A stretch of DNA of 47,000 bases from the NCBI GenBank assembly GCA_017392525.1, contig JAFOVD010000026.1, positions 1-47,000 of the forward strand, in the 5' to 3' direction. The notes below the pieces were generated by a model, which was given only the letters and a program-made list of their open reading frames with translations, was not told the DNA's origin and made no database searches. The position numbers were made by a program, and so were the translations under genes. Positions 1 to 9,049 of the stretch are shown here, piece after piece. Each line of letters opens with the position of its first letter. Positions within the stretch are counted from its first letter, which is position 1. Source of the DNA: Lachnospiraceae bacterium. Its GTDB lineage: Bacteria; Bacillota; Clostridia; Lachnospirales; Lachnospiraceae.

Positions 1-1287
1 CCTAAGGATATGAAGCCTCTGTTCGAAACAATTATTGACTATATCCCTGCTCCTACAGGTGATCCGGAAGCCAATACACAGATGCTCGTTTCTACCATCG
101 ATTACAACGAATTCGTTGGACGTATCGGTGTAGGTAAGGTATCTAACGGTAGCTTAAAGTTAAACCAGGAAGCCGTTGTTGTGAACCACCATGATCCAGA
201 CAAGCAGAGCAAGGTACGTATTACAAAGCTCTATGAATATGATGGTTTAAATAAGGTAGAAGTTACAGAGGCTGGCATCGGTTCGATCGTAGCAATCTCT
301 GGTATCGCTGACCTCCACATTGGAGATACCATCTGCGGACCGGAAGCTCCAGAAGCCATCCCATTCCAGAAGATTTCTGAACCTACCATTGCCATGGACT
401 TTATCGTTAATGACTCTCCACTTGCAGGTCAGGAAGGTAAGTTCGTAACATCTCGTCATATCCGTGACAGATTATTTAAGGAATTAAATACAGACGTTTC
501 TCTTCGTGTCGAAGAAACAGAAGATGCGGATCGTTTCAAGGTATCCGGACGTGGTGAGCTTCACTTATCTGTATTAATTGAAAATATGAGACGTGAAGGA
601 TACGAATTTGCCGTATCCAAGGCAGAAGTTCTCTACAAGAAGGATGAAAATGGTAAGACTCTGGAACCTATGGAAAGAGCTTACATCGATGTACCTGATG
701 AATTCTCCGGTGCGGTTATTCAGAAGCTTGCAACTCGTAAGGGTGAACTTCAGAATATGACTCCTATCGCTGGAAATTACACACGTATCGAATTCAAGAT
801 CCCATCACGTGGTCTTATTGGTTACAGAGGTGACTTCATGACTGACACTAAGGGAAATGGTATTATCAATACTGTTTTTGATGGTTATGAAGAATACAAG
901 GGTGATATCGCATATCGTGCTCAGGGATCTCTGATTGCCTTCGAAACAGGAGAATCTGTTGCATACGGACTTTTCTCTGCACAGGAACGTGGTACACTCT
1001 TTATCGGTGCCGGCGAAAAGGTATACTCTGGAATGGTTATCGGACAGTGCAGCCGTCAGGAAGATATCGAACTTAACGTATGTAAGAAGAAGCATCTTAC
1101 AAATACTCGTTCTTCTTCTGCAGATGAAGCACTTACTCTTGTTCCACCTAAGATTCTTTCTCTGGAACAGGCTATCGACTTCATCGATACAGATGAGCTT
1201 CTTGAAGTAACTCCAGAAAGCTTACGAATCCGTAAGAGAATTCTTGATCCACTTCAGAGAAAGAGAGCATCTATCCGAAAGAAATAA
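1..1287 (+). CDS. typA: TypA/BipA ribosome-associated GTPase, 5' truncated by window
   Basis: The reading frame is open from base 1 to a TAA at 1285-1287, giving about 428 residues. TypA proteins are about 610 residues, so the N-terminal GTPase domain lies outside the window; the ATG at 10 is internal. Visible parts are the EF-Tu-like beta-barrel domain II (start to about 95), the EF-G-like domain III (about 105-190, with VSGRGELHLSVLIENMRREG typical of TypA), domain V (about 200-280, with IPSRGLIGYRGDFMTDT) and the TypA-specific C-terminal domain with the KKKHLTNTRSSS and ALTLVPPK segments. The protein binds 70S ribosomes and supports growth under stress and 50S assembly. A strong stem-loop follows the stop. 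Identity is very secure; only the missing start is uncertain. Confidence 0.96.
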   Translation, partial: PKDMKPLFETIIDYIPAPTGDPEANTQMLVSTIDYNEFVGRIGVGKVSNGSLKLNQEAVVVNHHDPDKQSKVRITKLYEYDGLNKVEVTEAGIGSIVAISGIADLHIGDTICGPEAPEAIPFQKISEPTIAMDFIVNDSPLAGQEGKFVTSRHIRDRLFKELNTDVSLRVEETEDADRFKVSGRGELHLSVLIENMRREGYEFAVSKAEVLYKKDENGKTLEPMERAYIDVPDEFSGAVIQKLATRKGELQNMTPIAGNYTRIEFKIPSRGLIGYRGDFMTDTKGNGIINTVFDGYEEYKGDIAYRAQGSLIAFETGESVAYGLFSAQERGTLFIGAGEKVYSGMVIGQCSRQEDIELNVCKKKHLTNTRSSSADEALTLVPPKILSLEQAIDFIDTDELLEVTPESLRIRKRILDPLQRKRASIRKK

Positions 1288-1316
1288 TTCCGATTGTATT
1301 TGCTTTTAAATTTGAA

Positions 1317-1359
1317 AAGAGTTTGGAAATGTAAATTCACATTTCCAAACTCTTTTTTA
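1317..1359. terminator. Bidirectional intrinsic terminator between typA and the 71-aa gene
   Basis: A perfect 16-bp stem (1317-1332 with 1339-1354) has a 6-base loop and is followed on the plus strand by a T run. On the minus strand it is followed by TTTTC. It sits 30 bp after typA and about 45 bp after the convergent minus-strand gene, so it can end both. Confidence 0.9.
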
Positions 1360-1404
1360 TAATGTACTAGTGATATTTTCTGTTATAAAACAAAACTAAA
1401 TATA

Positions 1405-1620
1405 CTATTTCTTTTTCTCATTATATTTATACAAACGTGTAATACATGTTCCAGATATAAAAGGCGCAATAATACTTAATGCTCTGCAAAAAACAAACCA
1501 TCCTGCTTTATCTCCTTCATGCCCTGGCAATATCACAAAAAGTACTACACACTCAATTACAAGTGCAACTAAAAGTATTATAATCGTTTTCTTTTTATCA
1601 TTTCCTATTTCTTTAGTCAT
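1405..1620 (-). CDS. Small two-helix membrane protein, function unknown
   Basis: 71 residues. After a charged N-terminus (KEIGNDKKK) there is a hydrophobic helix at about 12-30 (IIILLVALVIECVVLFVIL), a short polar loop (PGHEGDKAG) and a second helix at about 40-58, then a basic tail ending NEKKK. Both ends are positive, consistent with a hairpin whose termini face the cytoplasm. The start overlaps the last codons of serS by 8 bases, so it is translationally linked and in the serS transcript; the bidirectional hairpin after it closes the unit. I do not recognise the family. The overlap and the clean membrane pattern argue that it is real. Confidence 0.7.
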   Translation of the reverse strand: MTKEIGNDKKKTIIILLVALVIECVVLFVILPGHEGDKAGWFVFCRALSIIAPFISGTCITRLYKYNEKKK

Positions 1621-2905
1621 GAAGTGGAACTAACTTTTCTGTACCACCCATATATGGCTGAAGTGCCTTAGGGATATTTACAGATCCATCTTCATTTAAG
1701 TTGTTCTCTAAGAATGCAATTAACATACGTGGAGGAGCAACTACAGTATTGTTCAATGTATTAGCGAAATACTTCTCACCATTCTCACCACGAACACGGA
1801 TCTTAAGTCTTCTAGCCTGTGCATCACCGAGATTAGAACAGCTACCAACTTCGAAGTACTTCTGCTGACGTGGAGACCATGCTTCAACATCACAGGACTT
1901 AACCTTAAGATCTGCTAAATCTCCGGAACAACATTCCAATGTACGAACCGGAATATCAAGAGATCTAAAGAGATCTACTGTATTCTGCCATAACTTGTTA
2001 TACCAATCCCAAGCTTCCTCTGGCTTACATACAACAATCATTTCCTGCTTTTCAAACTGGTGAATACGATATACACCACGCTCTTCAATACCATGAGCAC
2101 CCTTTTCCTTACGGAAACATGGGCTGTAACTTGTTAAGTTATATGGTAAATCTGCTTCGTCATTCAAAGTATCTTTAAACTTTCCGATCATGGAATGTTC
2201 AGATGTACCGATCAGGTAGAGATCCTCTCCCTCAATCTTGTACATCATAGCATCCATTTCATCGAAACTCATTACGCCATCTACGACACTGGAACGAATC
2301 ATGTAAGGTGGGATTACATAAGTAAATCCACGATTAATCATAAAGTCTCTGGCATATGCAAGAACTGAAGAATGAAGGCGAGCGATGTCTCCCATTAAGT
2401 AATAGAAACCATTTCCTGCTACCTTACCTGCTGCATCTAAATCAATACCATTAAAACGTTCCATAATATCTGTATGATATGGTACTTCAAAATCAGGAAC
2501 TACAGGTTCGCCAAACTTTTCGATTTCTACATTACAAGAATCATCAGGTCCGATTGGAACAGATGGATCGATGATATTTGGAATTACCATCATATCCTTC
2601 AAAATCTTCTCCTGAAGTTCTCTCTCTTTTTCTTCTAATTCAGCAAGACGCTCTGCATTTGCAGTAACCTGCTTCTTAACTTCTTCTGCTTCTTCACGCT
2701 TGCCTTCCTTCATAAGAACACCAATCTGCTTGGAAATCTTATTACGGTTTGCACGAAGTTCATCAGCCTCCTGCTGAGCTGCACGAGCTTCTTTATCTAA
2801 TTCAATCACTTCATCAACAAGTGGTAATTTGTGATCCTGGAATTTCTTTTTGATGTTTTCTTTTACAACATCAGGATTTTCTCTTAAAAACTTAATATCA
2901 ATCAT
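1613..2905 (-). CDS. serS: Seryl-tRNA synthetase
   Basis: 430 residues, normal for the family. It charges tRNA-Ser with serine and is cytosolic. Residues 1-110 form the long antiparallel coiled-coil arm that grips the tRNA, rich in E/K/A. The class II catalytic core follows: motif 2 appears as FRKEKGAHGIEERGVYRIHQF and the SCSNLGDAQARR active-site loop is present. Motif 3 reads APPRMLIAFLEN; the catalytic arginine is kept, but the usual bacterial GRTL context is not, so this is a divergent SerRS type. The start has the RBS GGAGGAACGATC-ATG. The promoter lies only about 30 bp upstream of the ATG, so there is no room for a T-box leader. Confidence 0.96.
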   Translation of the reverse strand: MIDIKFLRENPDVVKENIKKKFQDHKLPLVDEVIELDKEARAAQQEADELRANRNKISKQIGVLMKEGKREEAEEVKKQVTANAERLAELEEKERELQEKILKDMMVIPNIIDPSVPIGPDDSCNVEIEKFGEPVVPDFEVPYHTDIMERFNGIDLDAAGKVAGNGFYYLMGDIARLHSSVLAYARDFMINRGFTYVIPPYMIRSSVVDGVMSFDEMDAMMYKIEGEDLYLIGTSEHSMIGKFKDTLNDEADLPYNLTSYSPCFRKEKGAHGIEERGVYRIHQFEKQEMIVVCKPEEAWDWYNKLWQNTVDLFRSLDIPVRTLECCSGDLADLKVKSCDVEAWSPRQQKYFEVGSCSNLGDAQARRLKIRVRGENGEKYFANTLNNTVVAPPRMLIAFLENNLNEDGSVNIPKALQPYMGGTEKLVPLHD

Positions 2906-2934
2906 GATCGTTCCTCCGTTAACATACTTCCCTA

Positions 2935-2963
2935 ATTATACCTATGCCCCTAGAGAAATGCAA
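2935..2963 (-). promoter_or_regulatory. Sigma-A promoter of serS
   Basis: On the minus strand TTGCAT (2958-2963) is followed after exactly 17 bases by a perfect TATAAT (2935-2940). Transcription would start about 25 bases before the serS ATG, giving a short leader without a riboswitch. Confidence 0.8.
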
Positions 2964-2995
2964 GGTTATCCGTACATAGCAATAGAAGTCAGGAC

Positions 2996-3036
2996 AAAAA
3001 AAGCACCCTCCTTACCGGTTGCCCGGAAAAGAGGGT
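2996..3036 (-). terminator. Intrinsic terminator of the ABC exporter operon
   Basis: On the minus strand ACCCTC pairs with GAGGGT around an inner CCGG-GCAA-CCGG hairpin, followed by seven Ts (A run at 2996-3002). It lies 6 bp past the permease stop codon and ahead of the serS promoter, so it separates the two units. Confidence 0.85.
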
Positions 3037-3042
3037 ACATAT

Positions 3043-4296
3043 CTATTCTCTCCTTAATGCATCAATTGGATTCAGCTTAGAAGCCTGATTTGCAGGCATC
3101 GCTCCAAAGAGAATTCCTATTCCCATTGAGAACAAAACAGAAATAATTATCCATGGGATGCTAACAGCAAATTCCAGTCCTGTCAGCATTGAAATGCCTT
3201 TAGCAAGTAACATTCCAACCAGAATACCCATAATACCACCCAAGGAGGTAAGAACCGCTGACTCTGTCAAGAACTGTGCGAGAATAGTCCGACGTTTGGC
3301 ACCTAATGCCTTCTTCAAACCTATTTCTGAAGTTCTCTCTGTTACAGAAACCAGCATAATATTCATTACACCGATACCACCAACCAGAAGAGACAGGCTC
3401 GCAATACCAACCAGCATCATCTGAATTGCATTTGTAAGTGTCTTCAATTCGTCTGCACCCTCTGTTGATGCATTGCCGTAAGTATACGTATCACTTGTCA
3501 AATACATATTCAGATCTGATGCAGCCTCGTCTGCCACAGATTTCATAAGTTCTGTATCCGTTACCTTGACACCAACCGTTTCCGGCTCATCGTATTGATA
3601 GATAATTGGCCAACAAGCCTTTGGAACGTAAACATTTCCAAGCCCGGTATCCGAATATGCTTTGGAATAATAATCGTTGATACTCTCATATTCCTCCTCG
3701 TCATCTTCTGCGTTTGCGGATTTGACTACACCAATAACAACAAAAGGTTCCGAGTTTATTTCAATTGCCTCTCCAATCGGATCCTCGGTGCCAAAGAGCT
3801 TCTCCTGAGCAGCGGTATCAATCACTGCCAGTTTCTGCCCTCCCTGAAAATCTTCTTTGCAGAAACTGCGACCGGATACGGTCTTCATTTCCATCGTGCT
3901 CATATAGTTTTCTTCCACACCATTGACACGACCATTAGATAGTGCTGTCTGTGCATGAAATACTTCCTGGTAAGAATTTCTCATATTATAACGTGTAACA
4001 CTTACAACTCCATCAATCTTACTAATCATATCAATCACTTCATCAGATACAGTAGGCACACCCTCCGGAATTCCTGCTGAATAGTCATATGCCCATCCAT
4101 CCTGCATTAGTGATACATTGGAAACGTTATTGCCCGATCCAATCAGGCTCTTCTGCAATTTACGGTTTGTTCCCTCAACAATGGAAACTATCGCAATAAT
4201 CGATGCTATACCAATAATAACACCCAGCATTGTCAGGATAGAGCGAAGTTTATGTGACCAGATGCCCCTTAGGGCTAATCTAATATTCTCAAGCAT
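3043..4296 (-). CDS. MacB/FtsX-type ABC transporter permease
   Basis: 417 residues. The protein begins with an amphipathic stretch and a first membrane helix (about 18-40, LTMLGVIIGIASIIAIVSIVEG). A large extracytoplasmic MacB periplasmic-core domain follows (about 45-280), then three helices (about 285-310, 335-365, 375-405) forming the FtsX fold, with MNIMLVSVTERTSEIGLKKALGAKRR between them. This is the mechanotransmission-type permease that works with a LolD/MacB ATPase and membrane-fusion proteins. It is the last gene of a four-gene operon, 11 bp after the second HlyD-like gene, with RBS GGGGGTGGAGAG before ATG. The substrate cannot be read from sequence; related systems export peptides, antibiotics or envelope-stress compounds. 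Confidence 0.92.
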   Translation of the reverse strand: MLENIRLALRGIWSHKLRSILTMLGVIIGIASIIAIVSIVEGTNRKLQKSLIGSGNNVSNVSLMQDGWAYDYSAGIPEGVPTVSDEVIDMISKIDGVVSVTRYNMRNSYQEVFHAQTALSNGRVNGVEENYMSTMEMKTVSGRSFCKEDFQGGQKLAVIDTAAQEKLFGTEDPIGEAIEINSEPFVVIGVVKSANAEDDEEEYESINDYYSKAYSDTGLGNVYVPKACWPIIYQYDEPETVGVKVTDTELMKSVADEAASDLNMYLTSDTYTYGNASTEGADELKTLTNAIQMMLVGIASLSLLVGGIGVMNIMLVSVTERTSEIGLKKALGAKRRTILAQFLTESAVLTSLGGIMGILVGMLLAKGISMLTGLEFAVSIPWIIISVLFSMGIGILFGAMPANQASKLNPIDALRRE

Positions 4297-4307
4297 CTCT
4301 CCACCCC

Positions 4308-5801
4308 CTATAATGCCAGCTGGTCCAAAATGGACATCTCTGTTGTTGTTCTAACGCCGACTTTACCCTTTGTTCCCCAAGGGAAAGCAACCATATCATC
4401 TATAGTTAAACCATCAAGGACCTGCACATACTCAGAGTCACTGGTTGGGATGGTTGTAACTTCCTGTTTCTTCAATCGGCCATTTCCATCATCGATTAGC
4501 ATATACTGAGATCCGTCGTCATCTGTACGAACATATACTCCCATAATACAGATTGTAGATGCTTCGTCCACCGTTACATTCAAGGAAATATCAACGCTCT
4601 CTCCCATGGTAAATCCATCGGCATCTGAAAGTACCGCCGTATATGGATAGTAGGAAACATTCGGATTGCCATCTGTCCATGTGTCCGGATTCTCAGCCGG
4701 ATATGGCGATATTGTAGTAATCGTCGCATCAGAACTCATACCTGACATGTAACCATTTACGGAAATCTCGTCCCCAACATTGATTTCACCCAACTGGAAC
4801 TCTGTCAAATACCCACTGACCGCCATTCCACTCTGACTTGTAAGTGTAAGGAATGGAGTTCCATCAATTGGCAGATTATCAGGATCACCAATGGTCTGCA
4901 CTGTTCCATCCATAGTAGCTGTTACAGTTGCATTGGCAAGTTTTGTCTTTGCCGCATTCAACTTGGCATTGGCTGAATTTACATTATCTGAAGCTCTCTG
5001 AACAGCAATTGTCTGATCTTGAACTTTCTTATCTTTTTCGGCCTGTGTATATTTTACACTTGTATCTTCCTGCGGCAGATCCACTTCCGGATAGAATTCG
5101 CTATGGGTTGATGCATTCCAATAACTCTCCTCATCTACCTCAATGAAATTACTTCCATCAATTTCCCATTTTGAAATCAGTTCTCCATCGGCTGTATTGC
5201 CTTCTCTCACTTCCAGAACCACATAAGTATCTTCCATCACCCAGGTGTTAATCTGCGAACCTGTCACAAGCGTATCCTCTGTGCAGAGGTACTTATATGG
5301 GTTTTCCACGGTTCCCTCACCTGCGTAAGCATCCGGAAGTTTCTGTGCATCAGACATGGTAAATGTAGGCGTTTCCGGGGTTTTCTCTGCCTCTGTAACC
5401 GGCACAATCGCATTGTATCGTTCCAATCTTGTCTTCTCATTGGCTAGCGAATTCTGCGCCGCCTCCACATTAAGTGTAGCCTCATCCACCTCGCTCTGAA
5501 GTGCCTTCGTATCATACTGAAAGAGCTTATCACCCTTTGCCACAGTGTCTCCTTTCTCCACATAGACTTCCGCAACTTGCTCATTTCCTGTGAGATAGAT
5601 ATTCTGTGTGGCATCATCGGAAATATTACCGCTGTATGTATTTCCATTTAACACCCAGGTGGAATTCATTTCATCTACCGATTGTACATACGCCTTGGAC
5701 TGATTATATCTGTAGTTAATGGCAAACCCGCCAATCACTATGACAATAATCAAAAGTACAACCCATAACACCTTATGTCCTTTTTTCTTCTTCTTAAACA
5801 T
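4308..5801 (-). CDS. HlyD-family membrane-fusion (adaptor) protein with inserted domain
   Basis: I chose the ATG at 5799-5801 (MFKKKKKGHK...) because a strong AAGGAGGTGGCCC site precedes it and the ATPase stop overlaps it by 8 bases. The product is 497 residues. A basic start leads into one membrane anchor (about 11-29), then the barrel-sandwich hybrid half (VYVEKGDTVAKGD), a short coiled coil (about 100-130) and an unusual insert of about 120 residues (about 132-255, rich in W, Y, D and E). The second coiled-coil arm and second lipoyl half follow (VTATMDGTV), then beta-barrel domains. It should link the permease to the cell surface. The insert replaces the usual hairpin tip and may carry substrate specificity. 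It lies between the ATPase and permease genes. Confidence 0.88.
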   Translation of the reverse strand: MFKKKKKGHKVLWVVLLIIVIVIGGFAINYRYNQSKAYVQSVDEMNSTWVLNGNTYSGNISDDATQNIYLTGNEQVAEVYVEKGDTVAKGDKLFQYDTKALQSEVDEATLNVEAAQNSLANEKTRLERYNAIVPVTEAEKTPETPTFTMSDAQKLPDAYAGEGTVENPYKYLCTEDTLVTGSQINTWVMEDTYVVLEVREGNTADGELISKWEIDGSNFIEVDEESYWNASTHSEFYPEVDLPQEDTSVKYTQAEKDKKVQDQTIAVQRASDNVNSANAKLNAAKTKLANATVTATMDGTVQTIGDPDNLPIDGTPFLTLTSQSGMAVSGYLTEFQLGEINVGDEISVNGYMSGMSSDATITTISPYPAENPDTWTDGNPNVSYYPYTAVLSDADGFTMGESVDISLNVTVDEASTICIMGVYVRTDDDGSQYMLIDDGNGRLKKQEVTTIPTSDSEYVQVLDGLTIDDMVAFPWGTKGKVGVRTTTEMSILDQLAL

Positions 5802-6534
5802 GGGCCACCTCCTTGGAACCATTTGCATCCAAGATAACCGGTTCCCCATTCTCATCCAGTACGTATTTGCCTTCACCGATTACGCCATCAATTATATGCA
5901 TAACCCGCTTCGCATGATTTGCAATACCCGCATCATGAGTAATCATTACGATTGTCACACCCTCTTCATTCAATTTCTGAAAAAGGTCCATAACATCTCG
6001 GCCCGATTTCTGATCCAGTGCACCCGTAGGCTCATCCGCCAGAAGAACATCCGGTGAATTAACCAGGGCTCTTGCTATTGCAACACGCTGCTTCTGACCA
6101 CCGGAAAGCTGGCTAGGATAGAAATTCATACGTTCTCCTAATCCAACTCTTTTCAGTGCTTCCTCGGCAATTGCTTTTCTCTCACTTCTCGGGGTGTTGG
6201 AAAATGATAACGGAAGCATCACATTGTGAAGTGCCGTCTCCCCGGGCAAAAGCTGGAAATTCTGAAATACAAAACCGATTCTCTCGCATCGTATCTCAGA
6301 TAATTTATTGTCAGACTGCGCCAGGATATCTACTCCATCCAGGAAGTATGAACCACTGGTTGGCAAATCCAGACAACCGATAATATTCATCAGCGTTGAT
6401 TTTCCAGAACCTGATGGTCCCATGATTGCGACATATTCTCCTCGGTCTACCGAAAATGATACGTCTTTTAAAACCGGCACTGGAATCTCATCCTGTTGAT
6501 AGTCCTTATAGATAGATTTCAGTTCTAAAATCAC
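5794..6534 (-). CDS. ABC transporter ATP-binding protein, LolD/MacB family
   Basis: 246 residues. Walker A GPSGSGKST is at about 39-47, the Q-loop VFQNFQL near 93, the signature LSGGQKQRVAIARAL near 143, Walker B VLLADEPTGALD near 163 and the H-loop ITHD near 201. It powers the MacB-like exporter encoded beside it. It starts with GTG (6532-6534), sharing one base with the stop of the upstream HlyD-like gene (TAGTG), behind AGGAGGTGAGCGAGTA. Its 3' end overlaps the next HlyD-like start by 8 bases. These overlaps indicate tight translational coupling. The C-terminal tail after the H-loop is slightly extended compared with LolD. Confidence 0.95.
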   Translation of the reverse strand: MILELKSIYKDYQQDEIPVPVLKDVSFSVDRGEYVAIMGPSGSGKSTLMNIIGCLDLPTSGSYFLDGVDILAQSDNKLSEIRCERIGFVFQNFQLLPGETALHNVMLPLSFSNTPRSERKAIAEEALKRVGLGERMNFYPSQLSGGQKQRVAIARALVNSPDVLLADEPTGALDQKSGRDVMDLFQKLNEEGVTIVMITHDAGIANHAKRVMHIIDGVIGEGKYVLDENGEPVILDANGSKEVAHV

Positions 6535-7493
6535 TACTCGCTCACCTCCTCAGAGGCATCATCGCTTTCATCAATCATATACATGGATTCATCAACGTTC
6601 GGTTCCACAAATACATGCTGCCCAAGCAGAAGTCCCGTTGCATCATCCAAAGCAACATAGAAATAATACTTTGTGGTCTGCTCCGCTGAGGATGTATCGA
6701 CATAAGCATTGTTATTGTTACTCTGTGCTTTATCCTCCGTATCAATCTTGGTGATGGTTCCGGTCCAGGTTCTGTCATCCACTCTTGAATGAATCGTTAC
6801 TGTCTGGCCTTCAGAAAGCATCCCCACATTCATCTCATCAACTGTTCCCTTGACCTGGTAGGAACCGGTTGCAAGAATCGTAATATAGGCACCCTCCGTT
6901 GAACTCATAGATGCAATAGATTTTACTACACCGTCAATTGTGGAGTTCACTGTTGCCTGATTGATACTGGTCTGTAAACTGTCGATTTCAGCCTGCTTTG
7001 TCTTCTGACTAAGCTGAGTCTGCTTCAATGATGTATTCAGTTCATTAATCTGCATCTGGTAATCCGGTTTAAGACTGGCATCTGCAGCATTCATTTCGTT
7101 GGTGAGATTTGTGATTTGATTATTATAATCCGTGATATCGGTTCCCAAGCTCTCAAGTTCTATCTTGGCCTGCTCCAACTGAAGTGTCAGATCATCTGTC
7201 TTGTAGCTAAACAATGCCTGACCTGCAGTTACTTCATCACCCACATTGACGTACACCTGATCGATTTCCTTACTGGAATCCCTCTGCACTTCCAATGTCT
7301 GCTGAGCCTCCACTACACCGCCATAATAGCTTGCAGTGTACTCATAAGTAACATCCTCATATAAATCGTCATCCGGGCTCTTTTTACGGTTGAACAGAAC
7401 TACGGCTACAATTGCAGCAACAATCAGAATTGCCACCACAATCGCAATGATGATTTTCCCCTTCTTACCTATCTTTTTCCCATTCTTTTTCAT
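6534..7493 (-). CDS. HlyD-family membrane-fusion (adaptor) protein
   Basis: The start is set at ATG 7491-7493 (MKKNGKKIGKKGK) because GGAGGG lies about 10 bases upstream; a longer frame would run into a leader hairpin. 319 residues. A lysine-rich start is followed by a membrane anchor (IIIAIVVAILIVAAIVAVVLF), then a barrel-sandwich half (VNVGDEVTAGQALFSY), a long coiled coil (about 95-175, rich in Q/N/L/T), the second half (STIDGVVKSI) and a beta-barrel domain. The acidic C-terminus ends DDASEEVSE. It is the first gene of the exporter operon. Two different adaptors for one ABC pair is notable in a Gram-positive cell. Confidence 0.9.
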   Translation of the reverse strand: MKKNGKKIGKKGKIIIAIVVAILIVAAIVAVVLFNRKKSPDDDLYEDVTYEYTASYYGGVVEAQQTLEVQRDSSKEIDQVYVNVGDEVTAGQALFSYKTDDLTLQLEQAKIELESLGTDITDYNNQITNLTNEMNAADASLKPDYQMQINELNTSLKQTQLSQKTKQAEIDSLQTSINQATVNSTIDGVVKSIASMSSTEGAYITILATGSYQVKGTVDEMNVGMLSEGQTVTIHSRVDDRTWTGTITKIDTEDKAQSNNNNAYVDTSSAEQTTKYYFYVALDDATGLLLGQHVFVEPNVDESMYMIDESDDASEEVSE

Positions 7494-7519
7494 GTTGCAC
7501 ATCCCTCCAATTCCGTAGA

Positions 7520-7542
7520 TGCCGGGTGGTGAGGTCCCGGCA
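7520..7542 (-). promoter_or_regulatory. GC-rich hairpin in the exporter 5' leader
   Basis: TGCCGGG and CCCGGCA (7520-7526 and 7536-7542) form a perfect 7-bp stem with a 9-base loop, about 10 bases upstream of the RBS of the first HlyD-like gene. No T run follows, so it is not a terminator; it may stabilise the mRNA or modulate translation. Confidence 0.55.
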
Positions 7543-7571
7543 TTCACAGTTTCGTGCGTAATTTGTATTTT

Positions 7572-7594
7572 GTGTTCTATTTGTTGTAGTACAC
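7572..7594. promoter_or_regulatory. Probable operator at the exporter transcription start
   Basis: On the minus strand GTGTACTA, a 7-base spacer and TAGAACAC form an 8-7-8 inverted repeat with one mismatch. It begins about 7 bases after the -10 box, covering the expected start site, the position expected for a GntR/YtrA- or MarR-type repressor. No such regulator gene is adjacent in this window. Confidence 0.6.
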
Positions 7595-7600
7595 ATTTTT

Positions 7601-7629
7601 ATAATAGTCTTTATCTCCTACACTGTCAA
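7601..7629 (-). promoter_or_regulatory. Sigma-A promoter of the ABC exporter operon
   Basis: Minus strand TTGACA (7624-7629), 17-base spacer, TATTAT (7601-7606). The consensus -35 and ideal spacing suggest a strong promoter normally held down by a repressor at the adjoining inverted repeat. Confidence 0.85.
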
Positions 7630-7640
7630 CAAATTATGGT

Positions 7641-7684
7641 AATAAAAAGGACACATGTTACGGCTTTTGCCATTACATGTGTCC
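7641..7684 (-). terminator. Intrinsic terminator of glyA
   Basis: A 10-bp stem (GGACACATGT, 7649-7658 with 7675-7684), extended by an inner GGC-TTTT-GCC, is followed on the minus strand by five Ts. It lies about 25 bp past the glyA stop. Confidence 0.9.
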
Positions 7685-7709
7685 CATCATTTCATATTAA
7701 TTTAGTATT

Positions 7710-8957
7710 TTAGAATTCGCCGCTAAGTGGATATTTCTCTGTAAGACCAGCAATAATTGCACGAGCCTTCTCAATACCGGCTTCCTTCTCCTTGATAACA
7801 GTTGCGATAGCTTCTGCAACCTGATCAAAGTCTTCTTCCTTCAGTCCTCTGGTTGTAGCAGCCGGTGTTCCAAGACGGATTCCGGATGTTACGAATGGAC
7901 TCTGTGGATCATTTGGAATCGTATTCTTATTTGCTGTGATATGTGCAGCATCTAACCATTTCTCAACTTCTTTTCCGGTCAATTCATATGGTGTTAAATC
8001 TACAAGCATCAAATGGTTATCTGTACCACCGGATACAATCTTAATATCACGAGACATAAGTCCCTTTGCAAGGGCCTGAGCATTTTTAACAATCTGTTCT
8101 GCATATGCCTTGAACTCAGGAGAAAGTGCCTCCTTATAACAGATCGCCTTTCCGGCAATTACATGCATCAGAGGTCCACCCTGAATTCCAGGGAATACAG
8201 CCTTATTGAAATTGAACTTCTTATTGGCTTCCTCTGTTGCCATAATCATACCACCACGTGGTCCACGAAGTGTCTTGTGTGTAGTGGTTGTTACAATATC
8301 TGCATATGGTACAGGGCTCTGATGAAGACCTGCTGCAACAAGACCTGCAATATGGGCCATATCTACAAAAAGAACTGCTCCAACCTCATCACAGATTTCT
8401 CTGAATTTCTTGAAGTCAATTGCTCGACAGTATGCAGATGCACCTGCGATAATCATCTTAGGCTTACATTCCTTTGCAAGTCTTAATACTTCATCGTAAT
8501 CTATAAATCCATCATCATTGACACCATAAGGGACAACATTGAAATAATTACCAGAGAAATTAGCAGGTGAACCGTGTGTCAGATGTCCGCCGTGATCCAA
8601 GCTCATACCCATGTAAGTATCGCCAGGTTTCAGAACTGCCATCTCCACAGCCATGTTAGCCTGTGCACCGGAATGAGGCTGTACATTTACATACTCACAA
8701 CCAAATAATTCCTTGGCTCTTTCTCTTGCTAAATCTTCAATCACATCTACGCATTCGCATCCACCGTAATATCTCTTACCCGGATATCCTTCTGCGTATT
8801 TATTTGTCAGAATAGATCCCATAGCAGACATAACCGCCGGGCTAACCCAGTTTTCAGAAGCAATCAATTCGATATGATCCTTCTGTCTGTCAAACTCAGC
8901 ACGAATCGCATCAGCGATTTCAGGATCCTGTCTCTTAATGTCGTCAAATGTGTACAT
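7710..8957 (-). CDS. glyA: Serine hydroxymethyltransferase
   Basis: The start is set at ATG 8955-8957 ([16 protein letters not shown]) with GGAG 7 bases before it, giving 415 residues, typical of the family; an in-frame extension upstream has no RBS. The PLP-dependent enzyme interconverts serine and glycine while moving a one-carbon unit to tetrahydrofolate. Diagnostic segments are [30 protein letters not shown], the SHMT loop [15 protein letters not shown] and the PLP-lysine motif [15 protein letters not shown], followed by [13 protein letters not shown] near the C-terminus. It is transcribed alone: promoter upstream, terminator downstream. I see no glycine or folate riboswitch in the leader. 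Confidence 0.97.
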   Translation of the reverse strand: MYTFDDIKRQDPEIADAIRAEFDRQKDHIELIASENWVSPAVMSAMGSILTNKYAEGYPGKRYYGGCECVDVIEDLARERAKELFGCEYVNVQPHSGAQANMAVEMAVLKPGDTYMGMSLDHGGHLTHGSPANFSGNYFNVVPYGVNDDGFIDYDEVLRLAKECKPKMIIAGASAYCRAIDFKKFREICDEVGAVLFVDMAHIAGLVAAGLHQSPVPYADIVTTTTHKTLRGPRGGMIMATEEANKKFNFNKAVFPGIQGGPLMHVIAGKAICYKEALSPEFKAYAEQIVKNAQALAKGLMSRDIKIVSGGTDNHLMLVDLTPYELTGKEVEKWLDAAHITANKNTIPNDPQSPFVTSGIRLGTPAATTRGLKEEDFDQVAEAIATVIKEKEAGIEKARAIIAGLTEKYPLSGEF

Positions 8958-9020
8958 ATCAATCTCCTTTTCTAATTCGACCAACGTAACCTCACCTGTG
9001 TTCTCACACAAATTACATAT

Positions 9021-9049
9021 ATATTAGCAATGGACCTCTACTTTTACAA
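9021..9049 (-). promoter_or_regulatory. Probable promoter of glyA
   Basis: Minus strand TTGTAA (9044-9049), 17-base spacer, TAATAT (9021-9026), about 64 bases before the chosen start. Confidence 0.6.

Noticed and set aside
2906-2995. T-box leader for serS
   Set aside because: The promoter lies about 30 bp from the ATG, leaving no room for the specifier loop and antiterminator.
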